The position numbers and the translations under genes were made by a program. A DNA stretch of 64,000 bases from Ardenticatenaceae bacterium (GTDB taxonomy: Bacteria > Chloroflexota > Anaerolineae > Promineifilales > Promineifilaceae). The notes beneath the pieces are model-generated. The model worked only from the letters and a program-made list of their open reading frames with translations. It had not been told where the DNA came from and did not search any database. Shown piece after piece: positions 43,554-51,258 of the stretch (its first letter is position 1; each line of letters opens with the position of its first letter). The DNA lies in contig JACKBS010000018.1 in assembly GCA_020634435.1 (NCBI GenBank), positions 1 through 64,000 on the forward strand. Reading direction: 5' to 3'.

Positions 43554-43794
43554 ACAGCAGCATGGCAGTTCCAAAATGTTGCCCACGGCCAGGGCAGACA
43601 TATCTCAGGCAATACCTAATTTACCTGACATGGCAGCCAGAGCTGCCCCTTAAATGTCACTGAAATATCCTGGAGTTGAAGTTGTTTGTCAACAATTCCA
43701 AGCCATGCTACCATTGATGAACTCACTATCTACCTCAGCATTTTGGCATACAATGCAGCATCTTTATTTCAAATTCTCAATTAAGGAGGAGAAT

Positions 43795-45540
43795 ATGAAA
43801 AGCACCCATAAGTGGTACATTTTAACCGTTCTTTTCCTCGCCTTGAGTTTCTTCATCGTTGCCTGTGGCGGCGCTGCGGAAACAACAGAAGAGGAACCAG
43901 CCGCCGATGACACTTCCACCGAAGCTGTTACAACAGACGAAGAGCCGATGGAAGAAGAAACGCCAGCTGAAGAAGAAATGATGGAGTTCGAGCCAACATC
44001 TGTAGCTGCTGAAAACTGCGACTACGGTGGCAAGATCAGCTCTATCGAAGCCACAAGCCAGTACGAGGTTGTCTTCAACCTGTGCAAGCCAGACCCGGCT
44101 TTCCTGGCCAAAATCGCCTTCACGCCTTTTGGTATTCAGCCTTCTGAGTGGATCGCTGAAACGGGTGGCACTGGCGACATTTTGGAGCACCCCATTGGCA
44201 CCGGCCCCTACATGCTCGATGAATGGGTCCGTGGCGACCAGATTATCTTCAAGCGTTTTGATGGTTACTGGGGCGAACCGGCCATTGCTGAAACGGCCGT
44301 TCTCCGCTGGAGTACTGAGGGTGCTGCCCGTCTGCTGGAGCTGCAAGCTGGCACCGTAGACATGATCACCAACGTCAGCCCCGACGACTTTGAAGCTGTA
44401 GAAGCCGATCCGAACCTGCAACTGCTGCCCAGCGCTAACCCGAACGTTCTCTATTTGGCTATGACCAATACCTTTGAGCCGTTCGACAACCCGCAGGTGC
44501 GTCAGGCCATCGCAATGGGCATTGACCGTCAGCGTATTGTGGACAACTTCTATCCCGAAGGCTCTACCGTTGCTGAATACTTCACCCCCTGCTCAATCCC
44601 GAATGGCTGCGCAGGCGATCCGTGGTATGAATTTGATGCTGAAGCTGCTCGCGCCCTGTTGGCCGAAGCTGGCTACCCGGATGGATTCGAAACCTCCATC
44701 TACTACCGCGACGTTTTCCGCGGCTACCTGCCAGAACCGAGTCTGGTAGCCGTTGAATTCCAGACCCAACTGCGTGAGAACCTGGGCATCGAAGCCGAGG
44801 TTGTTGTGATGGAATCTGGCGCGTTTATTGATGAATCGACAAGCGGCCGTCTCGATGGCTTCTACCTGTTGGGCTGGGGTGCTGACTACCCGCACGTCAC
44901 CAACTTCTTGGACTTCCACTTCAGTGCTGAGAACCCGCAGTTTGGTAACCCGCACCCGGAAATCTACGAAAAACTGTTAGAAGCTTCCACAATTGCTAAC
45001 GCAGCCGATTCCGAATCGCTGTACGCCGAAGCCAACAACGCGATCCGTGAACTGGTTCCCATGATTCCCATCGCCCACGGCGCTTCCGCTGACGCCGCTC
45101 TGGCTGGCGTAGGCAATGCCTATGTACCGCCGTTTGGGGCCACCAGCTTTGCTCTGCTCGATCCCGGCAAGGACACGTTGGTTTACATGCAAAATGCAGA
45201 ACCGATCAGCGTCTACTGCACCGACGAGACCGATGGTGAATCGTTACGGCCGTGTCAGCAGGTTGTAGAAACCCTCTACGACTACAAGACCGACTCTGGC
45301 GACACCGTTCCGGCGCTGGCCACTTCCTGCACCGGCAATGAAGACTCCACCGTTTGGACCTGTACGCTGCGCGAAGGCGTCACCTTCCACGATGGCTCCA
45401 GCTTCGACGCTAACGACGTGGTTGCTTCTTGGGCTGCTGGTATCGATGCCTCCAACCCATACCATGTCGGTAACACGGGTGCTTTCGAGTACTACTCCTA
45501 CCTCTGGGACGGTTTGATGAACGCCCCAGAAGGCGAGTAA
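43795..45540 (+). CDS. ABC transporter solute-binding protein family 5, circularly permuted
   Basis: A 581-residue lipoprotein (lipobox IVAC ~20-23) with an acidic Glu/Thr linker, then an SBP_bac_5 fold for peptides or similar. AAGGAGGAG lies just before ATG 43795. The domain order is unusual. The mature part begins with what is normally the middle of the family (ISSIEATSQYEVVFNL, HPIGTGPYMLDEWVRGDQII). The usual N-terminal segment (VVETLYDYKTDSGD, VWTCTLREGVTFHDGSSFDA, NDVVASW) sits at the C-terminus (~455-581). It is followed by two DppB/C-type permeases. Ligand unknown; the Cys-rich variant segments (CSIPNGC) are also unusual. Confidence 0.85.
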   Translation: MKSTHKWYILTVLFLALSFFIVACGGAAETTEEEPAADDTSTEAVTTDEEPMEEETPAEEEMMEFEPTSVAAENCDYGGKISSIEATSQYEVVFNLCKPDPAFLAKIAFTPFGIQPSEWIAETGGTGDILEHPIGTGPYMLDEWVRGDQIIFKRFDGYWGEPAIAETAVLRWSTEGAARLLELQAGTVDMITNVSPDDFEAVEADPNLQLLPSANPNVLYLAMTNTFEPFDNPQVRQAIAMGIDRQRIVDNFYPEGSTVAEYFTPCSIPNGCAGDPWYEFDAEAARALLAEAGYPDGFETSIYYRDVFRGYLPEPSLVAVEFQTQLRENLGIEAEVVVMESGAFIDESTSGRLDGFYLLGWGADYPHVTNFLDFHFSAENPQFGNPHPEIYEKLLEASTIANAADSESLYAEANNAIRELVPMIPIAHGASADAALAGVGNAYVPPFGATSFALLDPGKDTLVYMQNAEPISVYCTDETDGESLRPCQQVVETLYDYKTDSGDTVPALATSCTGNEDSTVWTCTLREGVTFHDGSSFDANDVVASWAAGIDASNPYHVGNTGAFEYYSYLWDGLMNAPEGE

Positions 45541-45563
45541 TTCAGTCCTTCGTTCTTAAATCG

Positions 45564-45591
45564 TGAGGAACGCTGCAATTAGCGTTCCTCA
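45564..45591. terminator. 11-bp hairpin after the solute-binding protein gene
   Basis: TGAGGAACGCT and AGCGTTCCTCA pair perfectly around GCAATT. It lies 24 nt after the receptor stop codon. No U-run follows, so it more likely protects the abundant receptor mRNA or attenuates read-through into the permeases. Confidence 0.6.
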
Positions 45592-45604
45592 TCTTCAAAA
45601 TAAG

Positions 45605-45656
45605 CGGGATGGCTTCTGCAGCATTGCCCAGTAAGTCATCCCGTCTTATTATTTTT
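45605..45656 (+). terminator. Second hairpin with T-rich tail before the permease gene
   Basis: CGGGATG (45605-45611) pairs with CATCCCG (45637-45643), followed by TCTTATTATTTTTT. It is a plausible partial terminator between receptor and permease, giving more receptor than permease. Confidence 0.5.
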
Positions 45657-45674
45657 TCCAAGTGAGAGACGTCA

Positions 45675-46754
45675 ATGGTTCAATATGCCACTCGCCGACT
45701 CCTGTTAATCATTCCCGTTCTTTTCATCATCCTCGTTGTGGTGTTTGCCCTCGCTCGTTCGATTCCCGGTGACCCCTGCAAAGCAATTTTAGGCGAAAAA
45801 GCCAGCGCGGAGACGTGTGAGCGCTTCACTCGTGAGCATGGTCTGGATCAACCGATTCACGTGCAATTTGGCATTTACATGGGCAAAGTGCTGCGTGGCG
45901 ATTTGGGCACCTCGATTCGATTCGGCCGTCCCATCACCCAAATTTTGGTTGAACGCCTGCCCATGACCGACGAACTGGGTATTTCCGCCATGATCCTGGC
46001 TCTGGCTGTGGGCATACCGGCGGGCATTATTTCGGCCGTACGCCGCAATTCAATCGTTGATGTTGTGACGATGGTGGGGGCCAATATTGGCGTTTCAATC
46101 CCGGTGTTCTTTCTCGGCCTGCTGCTCATTTACCTGTTTGCCGTCATCCTAAAAGAGACACCATTTGCCTTGCCTCCCTCTGGGCGGCTCACCCCCGGCG
46201 TGTCACCCGATCCCTTTTACGTTTTGTGGAACTGGCAGGCTGAAGAAGGCAGTTTTAAATACCTGGTCTACGAATTCATTTCGAATCATTACGTTTTCAA
46301 CGCCTTTATCACGGGAGATTGGGTCGTTTTCTGGGATGCCTTAAAGCATCTCGTTTTGCCGTCCCTGGCGCTCAGCACGATTCCTATGTCCATCATTGCC
46401 CGTATGACTCGTTCCAGCATGTTGGAAACGTTGGGGCTAGATTTCGTGCGCACCGCCAAGGCCAAAGGTCTACCGAATCACGTCGTCGTTCTCAAACATG
46501 CGTTGCGAAATGCGCTCTTACCGGTCGTTACCATTGCTGGCTTGCAGTTGGCGGGCATTTTAGGCGGTGCCGTCTTAACGGAGACCATTTTTGCCCTACC
46601 CGGCGTTGGGCTAAGCGTGTTTGAGGCAATTACCTCACGAGACTTCCCTATCATTCAGGGTTTTGTTGTTGTTATCGCCTTTGTCTATGTTTTCCTGAAT
46701 CTTGTCGTGGATATTTCGTACGCCGTCTTAGATCCTCGGATTCGTCTAGATTAA
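45675..46754 (+). CDS. ABC transporter permease (DppB/OppB-like)
   Basis: First inner-membrane permease of the peptide-type importer, 359 residues. The N-terminal helix (RLLLIIPVLFIILVVVFALA) and RSIPGDPC are typical of DppB. Later come the helices around GISAMILALAVGIPAGIISA and the ATPase-docking EAA loop near FVRTAKAKGLPNHVVVLKHA, with GGAVLTETIFALPGVG after it. It begins 134 bp after the receptor and is 21 bp from the second permease. Confidence 0.9.
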   Translation: MVQYATRRLLLIIPVLFIILVVVFALARSIPGDPCKAILGEKASAETCERFTREHGLDQPIHVQFGIYMGKVLRGDLGTSIRFGRPITQILVERLPMTDELGISAMILALAVGIPAGIISAVRRNSIVDVVTMVGANIGVSIPVFFLGLLLIYLFAVILKETPFALPPSGRLTPGVSPDPFYVLWNWQAEEGSFKYLVYEFISNHYVFNAFITGDWVVFWDALKHLVLPSLALSTIPMSIIARMTRSSMLETLGLDFVRTAKAKGLPNHVVVLKHALRNALLPVVTIAGLQLAGILGGAVLTETIFALPGVGLSVFEAITSRDFPIIQGFVVVIAFVYVFLNLVVDISYAVLDPRIRLD

Positions 46755-46775
46755 CCAACAAAAAACAGGACGCTC

Positions 46776-47732
46776 ATGACCTCTGTAGCTCAACTTCCAG
46801 ATGACAACATTGCTGACATTCGTGATTACCGTTCCAACAGCCTGTGGCGGCTAACCATTCGCCGCATCTTCCGCCAGCGATCGGCGGTGGTGGGGCTGAG
46901 TATTTTGGGCGTGCTGCTGATTTTGGCTATTTTTGCGCCGGTCATTGCGCCATACGATCCGACGCAAGACTTCATCGGTGAGGAAGGTGTGCGTCGCCGC
47001 GACCCACCGTGCATTCACCTGCTGGGTTGCCCGGAAGACCAACCTCAGTTTCTGCTGGGCCTGGATGGGAATGCACGTGATGTGTTTAGCCGCATCTTAT
47101 ATGGCACGCGCGTTTCACTGCGCATTGGCTTCACCGTTATTTCTATCGCAATCCTCACTGGAACATTTCTAGGAGCTGTTGCTGGTTACGCAGGCGGCTG
47201 GTTAGACAATTTGATCATGCGCATCATGGACATTGTTTTGGCCTTTCCCTTTTTCCTGCTGGCCATTGCCCTGGTGTTTGTGCTTGGCCCCAGCCTTACC
47301 AATGCCATGCTGGCTATTGCCATTGTGAGTGTGCCGTCTTATGCGCGGGTTATTCGGTCCACCGTGCTGTCTGTGCGTGAAGCAGATTATGTGGAAGCCT
47401 CACGGGCATTGGGGGCCAGCCATTGGCAGATTTTATTCGGCCGTATTTTACCCAATGCGCTGCCGCCACTGATTGTTTTAGGTACTTTGGGCATTGCGAC
47501 GGCTATTTTGGATACGGCCGCTCTCTCCTTCCTTGGTTTGGGTGCTCAACCCCCTACACCGGAATGGGGCACTATGCTTGGCTCGGAGCGCAACCAGATA
47601 TTTAGCGCACCTCATCTGGTGTTTGTTCCCGGCATTGCCATTTCTATCACCGTGCTCGCTTTTAACCTGCTGGGCGATGGTTTACGCGATGCTCTGGACC
47701 CACGCTTAGTAAATGCTGGCAAAGGACATTAA
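46776..47732 (+). CDS. ABC transporter permease (DppC/OppC-like)
   Basis: Second permease, 318 residues. The N-terminal RRIFRQRSAVVGLSILGVLL and FAPVIAPYDPTQDF are the DppC hallmark. The docking loop reads YVEASRALGASHWQILFGRI with LPNALPPLIV. A Cys-containing insert (DPPCIHLLGCPEDQ) occurs where the periplasmic loop begins. No DppD/F-type ATPase follows, so the ATPase must be encoded elsewhere. Confidence 0.9.
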   Translation: MTSVAQLPDDNIADIRDYRSNSLWRLTIRRIFRQRSAVVGLSILGVLLILAIFAPVIAPYDPTQDFIGEEGVRRRDPPCIHLLGCPEDQPQFLLGLDGNARDVFSRILYGTRVSLRIGFTVISIAILTGTFLGAVAGYAGGWLDNLIMRIMDIVLAFPFFLLAIALVFVLGPSLTNAMLAIAIVSVPSYARVIRSTVLSVREADYVEASRALGASHWQILFGRILPNALPPLIVLGTLGIATAILDTAALSFLGLGAQPPTPEWGTMLGSERNQIFSAPHLVFVPGIAISITVLAFNLLGDGLRDALDPRLVNAGKGH

Positions 47733-47853
47733 ACTTTTGAGGGGGGAAACGGCCGTTTTCCTCCTCACGATTCCTCTTTTCGCTATACGATTCGAGTAGT
47801 ACCTTTGTATAGACTACCTCCTGTACGCCGTACCGAACGTGACATAAATTTTG

Positions 47854-47881
47854 TTGACTTTACTTAATGTAAAGTTATAAT
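47854..47881 (+). promoter_or_regulatory. Near-consensus promoter with a dyad in its spacer
   Basis: TTGACT (47854-47859), a 16-bp spacer and TATAAT (47876-47881). The spacer holds ACTTTAC-TTAAT-GTAAAGT (47857-47875), a dyad with 7-bp arms overlapping both hexamers, an ideal position for a repressor. The -10 ends 9 nt before ATG 47891, so the transcript should be nearly leaderless. Confidence 0.7.
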
Positions 47882-47890
47882 GTTGTTATT

Positions 47891-49174
47891 ATGTCTCCTT
47901 ATCTCAGGATGGTGCAATGGCTACCAGACTGGTTTCGCATCTGGATACAAAATCAGGTTATACCAGCGCTGGGACTACAACCACAAGTCATTGCCACCGG
48001 AATGATAAGAGGCATATTTGATTCGTTTCTGTTTATGATGCTGATTTCAGGTCTTTTGGCCGGTGGTCGCTACTATTTAGAAGGCCAATACGCCCTACCC
48101 AGCTCGATTCAAGAAACAGTCATCAAATGGGCACCGATAGCTGATTTTATTGCCCGTGAAGCTGATATCCCGCGTGAAGTGCCTTTGGTGCTGTGGTTCA
48201 AAGAGAACAGCATGCAGGCCAGGAATCCTGAAAGTTGTACTGGTGTAATTGGAGCTTATGATCTGGTGCGGTCAGGAGAACATCCCTGCTTCACGCCGGG
48301 ACCGATATCTGATCTGGAAGTAAGCGAACAACTAGCCATTGCAGCGGTAGAGTTTAAGGCGCGCTGCCCAGAAATCACCTACTTCACGCAAGATCCAGAG
48401 ACGATTAAACGGTGTTATTTTGCTTACAACGCTGGTACTGGTGCAGCAAACCGTTTGAATGCTGATGAATCAGCCTATGTCATGAACAACTACGACGAGA
48501 ATTACACCAATATGGTTTATTCGGATATCGAACTGGGAACTGTTCAAGTTACCGCGTTGGGCGCATGGCCAACGCATCTGGCGTTTCAAAGCCTGATTGT
48601 GGGGCAGATGGATGTAGAAGAACGGCCGTTTTCCCTATCTATTCTCAACATCAGCACGCAGATTTACGATTTGGGCACCCAGGTTTGGTACGAATGGGTA
48701 GATGAATCAGGCGCTTCCAACGAAATGATGGCCCTGCCAAACGGCCGTACCCTGGATACCGCCACTTGCATCGAAGAACCGCACAAATTGGGCCGCTTTA
48801 GCCTCCGCCCCCGCCTCAATCCCGTCACAGAATCGCCGATTCTGACACAAGACATTCACGGGTGCAGCTACAGCTTGCCCGGTTTAGACATCTCCAGCAA
48901 TAATCGCTCGGCCGTGTTGCAAGCACCGATGCCGGGCAATGTCACAACATACACAGACCAGTGGTACAACAGCACAATTCGTATTGAAAATGATGAGTGG
49001 ATTGTCTGGCTGCTGCATCCGCGTTCGTACTTCGTGGAAGAAGGAACCGTAACGCGGGGCCAGGCTGTAGGTGTGATGGGGGCCGTCGGTTACGCCACCG
49101 GCCCGCACGTCCATTACACCATTTATGATAAGGTCAACGAAGTTTTTGTCGATCCTGCCGCATTTTTACCGTAA
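47891..49174 (+). CDS. Membrane-anchored cell-wall hydrolase: lysozyme-like plus M23-like domain
   Basis: A 427-residue protein. An N-terminal helix (~40-62) anchors it. Residues ~75-220 look like a lytic-transglycosylase/lysozyme domain, with candidate catalytic Glu in VLWFKENSM and CYFAYNAGTGAANR. The C-terminus (~305-427) resembles an M23/LytM endopeptidase with GYATGPHVHYTIYD, the HxH zinc motif. The usual HxxxD half of the zinc site is not clean: the corresponding stretch reads YSLPGLDIS. The second domain may therefore be impaired or use a variant ligand. It has its own promoter and precedes a LysM protein, which fits peptidoglycan remodelling. Confidence 0.7.
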   Translation: MSPYLRMVQWLPDWFRIWIQNQVIPALGLQPQVIATGMIRGIFDSFLFMMLISGLLAGGRYYLEGQYALPSSIQETVIKWAPIADFIAREADIPREVPLVLWFKENSMQARNPESCTGVIGAYDLVRSGEHPCFTPGPISDLEVSEQLAIAAVEFKARCPEITYFTQDPETIKRCYFAYNAGTGAANRLNADESAYVMNNYDENYTNMVYSDIELGTVQVTALGAWPTHLAFQSLIVGQMDVEERPFSLSILNISTQIYDLGTQVWYEWVDESGASNEMMALPNGRTLDTATCIEEPHKLGRFSLRPRLNPVTESPILTQDIHGCSYSLPGLDISSNNRSAVLQAPMPGNVTTYTDQWYNSTIRIENDEWIVWLLHPRSYFVEEGTVTRGQAVGVMGAVGYATGPHVHYTIYDKVNEVFVDPAAFLP

Positions 49175-49255
49175 ATCCACTATGGGTAAACGGCCGTACG
49201 GTAGCAACACACTTAGCAAATCATTCTAGCGATTCAAAGCAGAAAGGAGTAGAAG

Positions 49256-49810
49256 ATGGATTTTCTGGAGCTTTTAAAATTTGCCCCCCTGATTTTAGGG
49301 TTTGCCTTCATTGCATTTTTGCTATTCCGCAAAGATCCTTTCAATTCGTTCAACCTGGGCAAACTCATCACCTATTTCATCGGGGTGCTCATCACCTTCT
49401 TTGTCGTCGGTTGGCTGGTTGACTCGTTTGTTTTTGCCTGGGCCAATGATCGGTTGCAGAATGCCGACACATCGGCCGAATTTCAGGAGTTCAAAGATCG
49501 CAGTGAGCGAATCATTGATAATTCCTTTAATGACAACAATACAACCCAAACGTCCGTCCAGCAGGTTCAGCCCACCAACCCCACAACTAGCATCATGGTC
49601 GTCACTGCCACCCCTGTGCCAGGTTCTGGTGACGCCCTCGCTCGACCTGAAACGGGTCCCACGCAATACACGGTGGTTTCGGGTGACACGCTCTTTGGCA
49701 TTGCGCAGCGATACCATACAACAGTTAACGACATCATGGTTGTGAACGGGCTCACTTCCCATACCATCATGCCTGGACAGGTATTAAATATTCCTGCCCC
49801 ATCTAACTAG
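49256..49810 (+). CDS. Membrane protein with C-terminal LysM domain
   Basis: 184 residues. Two hydrophobic helices near the N-terminus (~8-23 and ~34-58), a Thr/Gln/Pro-rich linker, and a single LysM domain at the end (YTVVSGDTLFGIAQRYHTTV, NDIMVVNGL, MPGQVLNIP). LysM binds N-acetylglucosamine-containing glycan, so the tail should reach the cell wall. AAAGGAG precedes ATG 49256. It sits between the wall hydrolase and a PH-like membrane protein and is likely co-expressed with them. Confidence 0.85.
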   Translation: MDFLELLKFAPLILGFAFIAFLLFRKDPFNSFNLGKLITYFIGVLITFFVVGWLVDSFVFAWANDRLQNADTSAEFQEFKDRSERIIDNSFNDNNTTQTSVQQVQPTNPTTSIMVVTATPVPGSGDALARPETGPTQYTVVSGDTLFGIAQRYHTTVNDIMVVNGLTSHTIMPGQVLNIPAPSN

Positions 49811-49824
49811 CTGCAAATAGACTG

Positions 49825-50604
49825 ATGAGCAGACGAGACCGCCGCGGGCGTCGGGTAGAAGGGACTGGATTTACAGGGCTGGTTATCAGCTACTGGCGTC
49901 GGTTGCCGCAGCATTTCCGCTGGAATCTGGAGGATACCTTCCAGCCAGCCCAGCTGGAAGAGAGGTTGCTGCCCAACGAAGAACCTCAGCTGGAAATTCG
50001 CCTCGCCTGGTATCGAGACATCATTGGTGGGCTCATCTTCGACCATTTCAACATCATCTTAGGGATTACCTTTCTGCTGGTGGTTGGCCTGCTCATTTAT
50101 GTGGTAGCAACGGCCGCTTTTGCCTGGTATTTTGCCTTTACCCCCTTTTTGCTGCTGCTTGTGCTGGCTGGGTACGCCATCATGGAGCGCATCGAATATA
50201 ACCAGTGGCGGCTACTAAAAACCAATGCCCGTTTGATTATCTCTATTCCGCAACCGGGATCGCTGTTTTTGGTGGACAACATCGAGTTGAAAGGGTTACC
50301 CCAAGTGGTGGATACTAACTGGTCGAAGAATCCAGTTTGGCGCGTCTTTCAATTTGTGACGGGCGCACGCGATTTGTATCTCAGTTTGGCCGCCTACCGA
50401 TTTGTGGAAGGGACCGCCCGCGTTGGCGACGCTCTCATCATTCCAGATGTGATGCCGGATCAGGTTTTTGCGCTCAAGCGGCTGATCTTTACCGTTCCTG
50501 GCGGAGGCCCGCAGAAAGTCATGTTTGCTGGTCCGCAAGAGGTGGTTTTCCCCTCACCGCAAAAAGTCATCCCAGTGCCGGAAGAGCCAGCCGAAGAAGA
50601 ATAA
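49825..50604 (+). CDS. Two-helix membrane protein, PH-like domain
   Basis: 259 residues. A basic N-terminus is followed by ~70 soluble residues, then two adjacent transmembrane helices (~75-115, IILGITFLLVVGLLIYVVAT and FTPFLLLLVLAGYAIM). A beta-rich cytoplasmic domain follows (~118-215) that resembles bacterial PH (bPH2-type) domains (RLLKTNARLIISIPQPGSLF, LVDNIELKGLPQVV). The acidic Pro-rich tail is low complexity. It follows the LysM gene by 14 bp and ends at a strong terminator. The PH assignment is by layout only. Confidence 0.6.
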   Translation: MSRRDRRGRRVEGTGFTGLVISYWRRLPQHFRWNLEDTFQPAQLEERLLPNEEPQLEIRLAWYRDIIGGLIFDHFNIILGITFLLVVGLLIYVVATAAFAWYFAFTPFLLLLVLAGYAIMERIEYNQWRLLKTNARLIISIPQPGSLFLVDNIELKGLPQVVDTNWSKNPVWRVFQFVTGARDLYLSLAAYRFVEGTARVGDALIIPDVMPDQVFALKRLIFTVPGGGPQKVMFAGPQEVVFPSPQKVIPVPEEPAEEE

Positions 50605-50634
50605 TTGCATTCCTTTACTGCTTTGAAAATAAAG

Positions 50635-50662
50635 AAGACCTGGCAAAACCAGGTCTTTTTTT
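50635..50662 (+). terminator. Rho-independent terminator
   Basis: AAGACCTGG (50635-50643), loop CAAAA, CCAGGTCTT (50649-50657), then a T-run. It ends the wall-hydrolase/LysM/PH-like transcript, and its A-rich upstream side can also serve the convergent cold-shock gene. Confidence 0.92.
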
Positions 50663-50695
50663 ACTCTTTTTATTAGGTGACGTGGGAAACGGCCG

Positions 50696-51169
50696 TTACG
50701 TTAAAAGCGTCGTATCCCCTTCATAAGGCTCCACATCGGTGGCTTCAGGACCTTTGCGTGTCTCTTCCACATCGTACAAAATCCACTGCCCTTCCTGAAT
50801 TGTTTCTGGATCGCGCGTTGTGTTGGACTTATGGAAGAAAATCTCTTCGCCACCCCCGCGCATGATGAAGCCGTACCCCTTCTGGCTGTTATACCACTTC
50901 ATACGGCCGATATACTTCCCTGTCTGTGGATCAATTTGGATGGTATCGGGCATTTCAAACTCTTCACCACTGCTTTCATCAGCTTCAGCTGGCGGTGAAT
51001 AAGATTCGCGGCTCGATTTATAAGTCTGAGGGGGCGCATCGAAATCCAGCTCTGCCAGCGAGGCCGGCTCTACAGGCAGCCCCGCCTGCGCCAGCTGCCG
51101 CTGCATCTCAACTGTAAAGACGAATTGGTTACCGTCTTCGTCTGTTGCCCATTGGTCCTTGTAATTCAT
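50696..51169 (-). CDS. Cold-shock-domain protein with N-terminal extension
   Basis: About 157 residues from ATG 51169 (GGAG ~10 nt upstream); a longer in-frame start at 51244 is less likely. The C-terminal ~65 residues are a cold-shock domain with RNP1-like KGYGFI and RNP2-like EEIFFHKS, binding single-stranded nucleic acid. The N-terminal half begins MNYKDQWATDEDGNQFVFTV and is rich in Pro, Ser and Glu. This extension is not found in small Csp proteins and may bind a partner. It lies 90 bp upstream of nothing co-directional except gyrA on its own strand. Confidence 0.82.
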   Translation of the reverse strand: MNYKDQWATDEDGNQFVFTVEMQRQLAQAGLPVEPASLAELDFDAPPQTYKSSRESYSPPAEADESSGEEFEMPDTIQIDPQTGKYIGRMKWYNSQKGYGFIMRGGGEEIFFHKSNTTRDPETIQEGQWILYDVEETRKGPEATDVEPYEGDTTLLT

Positions 51170-51258
51170 GGTGAAAATCTCCGTTGGCCTTTGTTCATGG
51201 AAAAACTTAACTTTAACGCGAAAATCTAACTTTTTCGGAGTCAATTATAAACTATATT

